Assembly (NCBI GenBank): GCA_020310875.1
Contig: CM035433.1
Coordinates: 112,525,500-112,589,499 of the forward strand
Reading direction: 5' to 3'
DNA length: 64,000 nucleotides
Source: Ceratopteris richardii
Taxonomy: Eukaryota; Streptophyta; Polypodiopsida; Polypodiales; Pteridaceae
Shown: positions 59,813 to 64,000 of the stretch, one piece after another
Layout: each line of letters opens with the position of its first letter
How positions within the stretch are numbered: the stretch's first letter is position 1
Program-made: the position numbers and the translations under genes
The notes under the pieces: model-generated
The model's database searches: none
What the model saw: only the letters and a program-made list of their open reading frames with translations
Told to the model about the DNA's origin: nothing

Positions 59813-62627
59813 AGCGTCTGTCGCCCCTGACAGACCTCTGTTCTATCGGGTGGTCGATATAGTATTGGATGACATTGGTGGCAAGTTCGTGTTCTCCTAT
59901 CCTTAAGCCTCTTGCTAGATCAGCTTCCAATGCATCCCAATTTATTGCGCCAGGGACCTCTGGTTGTGGGGTGGTGTAGTACTCAGAGTACATTGCTTGT
60001 TCACAAGCAAAGAGATGGAGCAGGTGTGTTGGCTTTGGTGCAAAGATCTCCGAGTGATACTCCCAGAAACCTGATCTAAACATTTCTTCGAAGGTCTGTT
60101 TGTAACATGCAGGGAGGTATTTGATGCGTGCATGCCAGGCGTAAGCCACATGAATACTGGGGGTGGTGCTCATGTCATACACCAAATCATAATTTCCATT
60201 GGTAAACCCCGGGAGACGTACCTGTGGTGCGGCTGCATTTCTAAAAGTTTTCAGGACTACCTGCATCATATCTAAAATTTTAAGCATCATTTGAGCTGCT
60301 ACATCTGGCATGGGCTTCAATCGCGGCATCCAATGGTGAATTGTTCCCATCATGTATGCTACCGACGGTGGTTCTTGTGGTGCCGCAATGTATGGGTAGT
60401 TTAGCCATTCCTTGCATTGCGCGTTGTTCTGCACTTTGATATTGAATGCCTTCCGAGACCTGCGGCGTGGAACTGGACCGTAGCCTGGATTGTATAGGAG
60501 ATGTAAAGGCGCGTTGTTCCATGTGCGTAGCATTTTTGGATATGTCTCTAGAAGTTTCTGCCGGTAGGTGGGTTGACGAATTTTGCCTTTTTGCGCCTCT
60601 GGAGGAAGGTCTTCGGGTTGAAATTGGGTAGCAAAGGTAGGAATCTGACCCGTGACTCTCTGTATTTCTGCATTATAATCAGCCAGGATAATATAATACG
60701 GCCTGTATTGAAGTTCAGATGAGAGGATAAGGCGTCTCGATGACAGGTTCTTGAAGTAAGCAGATTGTAGCACAGTTTCCTCTATGACCCTCATGGCCTG
60801 ATTTTGCACTACTGTGCGCTCTTCGTGAGAACTCCCGATTTCCTCCACTTGACGTAGCCATGGAGGCCGTGGTGCTTCGAATGTGTCCTGAGCTTCGTCC
60901 GTTTGTTGGCCTCCTGGGAAGGGTTGTGGGTCGTATTCTTCTTCAAATGTCTGTTCCACAGGAATTTGTACTACTTCTTCGTCGGTGGGAGCCTCTGGAG
61001 GGGAAGGTGGTCTCTCATATTGTAGTAGACATGCTTGCAATTCGGTGACCTGTTTCTGGAGATCTTTTAAGGCCTCTGAGTCCGTGAGAAGTGAAGCTGC
61101 GGAGGAGGTGGTTTGAGAGGCTGCTGTTGTTTCTTTTTGGTATTTCTGCTTCAGTTGACCCAGTTCCTCTGATAGCAGGTCATGTGCTTCAAGCAGCATG
61201 GCATAGTCTTCCAATATGATCTTGATATTGTCGGGGGTCACTGCTTGAAACTTTGATGGGCTGATGGGTGCCCCAGGTGTGCTTTCGATAGCTGCTTCTA
61301 GGTTCTCTTGATTTTGTAATTGCAAGCGTCGATTCTCTTCATGAGCGGCAGCAAGATGTCGCTTGAGTAGGGCCATATTTCGCTGAAGCTTTGAATTGCG
61401 TTCCAGCTGTGTCCGTAGGTGACCTTCTACCACTTGTATTGCTTCCTGATCTGTGTTTTGTAACTGTACCTCCAATATGCTATGAGCCTCTTGGAGAGTT
61501 TGGAATTGTGTGTGGAGGCGAGCGTTTTCCTCCTCTAGTGCAGCAAGGCGGTGTTGTAGTGTCTCCGAGTACTCTTGCAGGCGTTCATTCTGTTGCTGGA
61601 GCTGATTGTAATCTGTCCTTAAGTTTGATATACAAGCTAGCATGGTGTCCAATGCATTTCCTATAGATGAGGGGGTGGTGTTTACAATGGACGATGCATG
61701 GGAAGGGAATTGGGGAAGGGGAAGAGTGAATGATGTGTCTATTGAAGACGTGTGTGTGGGTGAAATTGGTGGAGGGGGAATGGGGGGAGGTGGAAGCGTG
61801 GGGGGAGGGGGAGGTGCCGTGGGTGGTGAAATGTCCATACTTTCAGGAGTGGGTGTGAGTGTGGGGTCTACCATATACATTGGAATGGTAGGTGGTGTGT
61901 GTGTGAAAGTGGTGAATAGATGATAAGTAGGGTGGGGAGCTGAAAATAAAGGGAATGGTTGAGACCTGGGTTGAAAAGTTCTAGCAAGGAAGTTATGGAG
62001 GGATTGGAGAAGTGGAGAGATGGAGGTTGGGGGTTGAGGTTGTAGAGTTGAGGAGGGCATGAAGGGTTGCGTGGTAGCAGGGAAACCCATGAATATGGAT
62101 CTAGGGTCAGGATGACCTATGGCTGAGGGCATGGGGGATGGTTGTCCTAGGGCAGGCTCTATGAGCGATTCGGTGGATTGTGTAGTGATGGGGGTTGCTT
62201 CATAGATTGGGTTATCAGAGGTGGAAAATAGGGTTGAACTAGAGATGGGAGTACGGAAGATGAAGGTTGGTTCGGTGGGTTGAGTGGTCGAGGTGATTTC
62301 CACAGTTTCTGCTCTAGGAGGCGATGGGGGGGGTGTGGGTGGTAGTGGCTCGGTGGATTCCTCATGGGTGACTGGGTGCTCTTGGCTAGTAGTTTCTGTT
62401 GCTTGGGAGGTTGTCGTGATGGGTTCGGATGTAATAATTGGCCCTTCTGTCGTTGTAATGGGGATCTGGATATTCTTACCTGAGCGTGGTCGTGTCTGGA
62501 ATCTTCGTGGATCATATTGAACTGGAGACCTCCTAATGGCGGTCCGCACTACTTCTACTACCCCATATGTTTCTGCCATCAATAAGAGACCTTCACTATA
62601 TTCTGAGTCAACTCCTGCTTCTTCCAA
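59811..62627 (-). CDS. Unrecognised Pro-rich/coiled-coil ORF of an LTR element (main part)
   Basis: A 938-codon frame. Residues 1-50 continue the upstream frame. Residues ~50-330 are Thr/Pro/Ser-rich with a poly-Pro block (~270-290, PPPPPTLPPPPIPPPP). Residues ~328-445 and ~470-540 have heptad-like, Glu/Gln/Leu-rich coiled-coil sequence (YNQLQQQNERLQEYSETLQH). Residues ~600-938 look globular, with many aromatic residues (LQYRPYYIILADYNAEIQ, HHWMPRLKPMPDVAAQMML, YAWHARIKYLPACYKQTFEE). No protease, RT, integrase or CCHC motif is visible. The base composition is richer in G+C than its surroundings. It ends at the polypurine tract, so it is the 3'-terminal ORF. It may be an envelope-like protein, or the gag-type protein of a non-autonomous element. 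I do not know which. Confidence 0.75.
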   Translation of the reverse strand: MEEAGVDSEYSEGLLLMAETYGVVEVVRTAIRRSPVQYDPRRFQTRPRSGKNIQIPITTTEGPIITSEPITTTSQATETTSQEHPVTHEESTEPLPPTPPPSPPRAETVEITSTTQPTEPTFIFRTPISSSTLFSTSDNPIYEATPITTQSTESLIEPALGQPSPMPSAIGHPDPRSIFMGFPATTQPFMPSSTLQPQPPTSISPLLQSLHNFLARTFQPRSQPFPLFSAPHPTYHLFTTFTHTPPTIPMYMVDPTLTPTPESMDISPPTAPPPPPTLPPPPIPPPPISPTHTSSIDTSFTLPLPQFPSHASSIVNTTPSSIGNALDTMLACISNLRTDYNQLQQQNERLQEYSETLQHRLAALEEENARLHTQFQTLQEAHSILEVQLQNTDQEAIQVVEGHLRTQLERNSKLQRNMALLKRHLAAAHEENRRLQLQNQENLEAAIESTPGAPISPSKFQAVTPDNIKIILEDYAMLLEAHDLLSEELGQLKQKYQKETTAASQTTSSAASLLTDSEALKDLQKQVTELQACLLQYERPPSPPEAPTDEEVVQIPVEQTFEEEYDPQPFPGGQQTDEAQDTFEAPRPPWLRQVEEIGSSHEERTVVQNQAMRVIEETVLQSAYFKNLSSRRLILSSELQYRPYYIILADYNAEIQRVTGQIPTFATQFQPEDLPPEAQKGKIRQPTYRQKLLETYPKMLRTWNNAPLHLLYNPGYGPVPRRRSRKAFNIKVQNNAQCKEWLNYPYIAAPQEPPSVAYMMGTIHHWMPRLKPMPDVAAQMMLKILDMMQVVLKTFRNAAAPQVRLPGFTNGNYDLVYDMSTTPSIHVAYAWHARIKYLPACYKQTFEEMFRSGFWEYHSEIFAPKPTHLLHLFACEQAMYSEYYTTPQPEVPGAINWDALEADLARGLRIGEHELATNVIQYYIDHPIEQRSVRGDRR

Positions 62628-62630
62628 CAG

Positions 62631-63596
62631 CTAAGTCATGAGTACTCTACTGCTCTGTTCGGTGAGTAGTTGTTGCGATCGCACTCGTTCCATAATTTGA
62701 TACAGCCTTCGGAGTTCTGCTGTATAGGCTGGGGCTTCAGTGGTCTCCTCTTCATATGCTCCTTCTTCTTCTAGGTGTCCTTGTTGTTGACCTTGCTGGG
62801 CGTCACTCCAATGTACATGGCGGTCGTCTGTAGATTTTCTTCTTCTTTGTGAAGATGTGCCTTGTTCTTCTGCATCTGAATAATACTCTACATCAGAGAG
62901 TTGTGTACTTTGTAAGAATGCTTCGAAGTCCTGAGGATCCATTCCTTCAGCATCTCCAGTTGTAGCAAATTCAAATTCAGATGGATCAGGAGGAGTTGAA
63001 GGGGTAGCTTGTGTTGTAGTTTCAGATCCAGACCTGGGTATCCTAATGGTAAAGGGAGGTACAGTGGTCTCCCTTCGTGGTGATACTTCAGGAGTAGTCA
63101 GAACTTCCCTTGTCTGGACACAAGGGATTGCACCCCTCATGCGCTTGGATTGATGTGTGGACGTCTTGAGCTTCTTAAACATTTGTAATTGTGCCCAAGT
63201 TAAGGCACGTTCAATGGGAACATCGTATGCTAGGCACCAGTAAATAATGCGTGTGATTGCACAGCAACCGTTCACCACTAATTTCCTAGAAGACCTTTTA
63301 TTTGCTTCATACAATTGATCTATAATCCATACCGGCAGCTTAATTGGTAACGCACCTGCCTCCGCTAAGTAGAGAGCGAACCAGATTCTTTTGTGTGGTT
63401 GTGTGAAGCGGTCTTGGCCGGGGAAAGCAAAATGTTGCATGCACATACGGAGAGGGATGGACACGTTTGGTGTGAGTGCTGCCATGTCTTTAAGCTTCAA
63501 TAGTTTCCTATCCTTCATGTTAGTAGGAACAAGAGCATCCTTCTCAGAAGGTACATGTGTGTCGTGCATATTCAAAGCAGCGCTCACCAACTCCAC
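62631..63596 (-). CDS. Unrecognised ORF, middle part, ending at in-frame TAG
   Basis: About 320 codons in the same frame as the 938-codon ORF, separated from it by a single TAG followed by CTG (stop at 62631-62633). The open frame extends upstream past 63596 to about 63650, so the listed start is arbitrary. The N-terminal half looks globular (LRMCMQHFAFPGQDRF, AITRIIYWCLAYDVPIERAL). The rest is acidic and Ser/Thr-rich (FATTGDAEGMDPQDFEAFL) with charged repeats. Read-through of the TAG, or a simple nonsense mutation, would explain the break. Confidence 0.7.
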   Translation of the reverse strand: MELVSAALNMHDTHVPSEKDALVPTNMKDRKLLKLKDMAALTPNVSIPLRMCMQHFAFPGQDRFTQPHKRIWFALYLAEAGALPIKLPVWIIDQLYEANKRSSRKLVVNGCCAITRIIYWCLAYDVPIERALTWAQLQMFKKLKTSTHQSKRMRGAIPCVQTREVLTTPEVSPRRETTVPPFTIRIPRSGSETTTQATPSTPPDPSEFEFATTGDAEGMDPQDFEAFLQSTQLSDVEYYSDAEEQGTSSQRRRKSTDDRHVHWSDAQQGQQQGHLEEEGAYEEETTEAPAYTAELRRLYQIMERVRSQQLLTEQSSRVLMT

Positions 63597-63613
63597 AGTA
63601 AGTTCAAACCTCT

Positions 63614-64000
63614 TTAACTCGTTGTTGCCAGCAAGGAGGGAAGAACAAATGATCCTGGTTTGTCCTTTTCTTCATTAGCTTGTAATGTGGAGACCAAATA
63701 ATAGCATCGGAGGAGATCCGGTTTAGGTAGTGGTGCTTCAAAGTATTCTGCTAGCCTTGCATGTTGCCATATGGTCTGGAGATCCTCGGTGTTCTGTAGA
63801 GTCTCAAACTCCTTGGAGAAAAATTGGAATCGAACCCATGATCTGTCATACTCGCACTTAGACTCCCATATATACTTGGCCTCTCCTAATGGACCTGGCA
63901 TGCCATTGAACCAATGAGAATTGGCATGGACTCTTTCTGTGATCCCTGTGGGTGGATCCGGTACCGGGATCTGCTGAAGGTGTTGCAGCTCCACAGGTCG
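63614..64000 (-). CDS. Unrecognised ORF, upstream part, cut by window edge
   Basis: The frame is open to the right edge, so the true start lies outside. It encodes HWFNGMPGPLGEAKYIWESK and WVRFQFFSKEFETLQNTEDL, with several Trp and Phe residues, and ends LPSLLATTS at 63614. The next part of the protein is in another frame, which overlaps this end (SSLLAGNNELK). A one-base frameshift, mutational or programmed, therefore lies close to 63620-63660. I do not recognise the domain. Confidence 0.65.
   Translation of the reverse strand, partial: RPVELQHLQQIPVPDPPTGITERVHANSHWFNGMPGPLGEAKYIWESKCEYDRSWVRFQFFSKEFETLQNTEDLQTIWQHARLAEYFEAPLPKPDLLRCYYLVSTLQANEEKDKPGSFVLPSLLATTS

Noticed and set aside
61642-61923. 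Gly/Val-rich plus-strand frame
   Set aside because: It is the antisense shadow of the poly-Pro part of the ORF at 59811-62627.

Overview
The window looks like intergenic DNA from a large-genome seed plant, probably a gymnosperm such as a conifer; that placement is an inference. The grounds are layered, decayed Ty3/gypsy and Ty1/copia elements, a plant L1-type LINE with a DUF4283-like ORF1, hAT elements with BED and DUF659-type regions, a CACTA end, AT-rich sequence with long (TA)n tracts, and a PLS-class pentatricopeptide-repeat (PPR) pseudogene. I see no intact host gene, and no tRNA or rRNA gene. Nearly every coding stretch is a broken transposable element.

Layout. 1-141: end of a CACTA-like transposon. 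402-3709: eleven related ~73-bp hairpins whose two arms keep pairing although their sequence drifts; one sits at the tip of a ~480-bp foldback. 3710-8080: mostly featureless. 8080-10990: a GC-richer, internally repeated leader-like region, then the first part of a tandem array. 11395-18030: a minus-strand LINE split by a 3.3-kb hAT element that has matching termini and a perfect 8-bp target duplication. 18500-22580: a possible solo LTR, a minisatellite, long TA tracts and a second hAT-like transposase pseudogene. 22573-24665: the array resumes as ~590-bp repeats and runs into the PPR pseudogene at 24629-25560, so the repeat unit appears to be the amplified 5' leader and start of that gene. 26296-33030: two copies of one gypsy family. 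33152-34985: a third gypsy fragment, family 2. 34996-41165: a degenerate copy of an unusual proline-rich, coiled-coil ORF, interrupted by a family-2 gypsy element with LTRs (35653-40542). 41200-48040: a minus-strand copia, itself interrupted by a deletion-derivative copia with two LTRs (43593-46607). 48170-51100 and 52740-53400: further copia remains. 56560-57940: a duplicated segment carrying a second family of hairpins.

The right end (59811-64000, minus strand) holds the best-preserved coding sequence: a reading frame of about 1,400 codons, broken only by one frameshift and one TAG. It has Pro/Thr-rich and coiled-coil regions and conserved-looking ends that I do not recognise. It stops next to a polypurine tract and an LTR start, so it is the 3'-most ORF of an LTR retrotransposon.

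The two most interesting items are the hairpin array near the left end, which could be a cluster of small-RNA precursors or a self-amplifying foldback family, and the unrecognised 3' ORF, which has a second, decayed relative in the same window.
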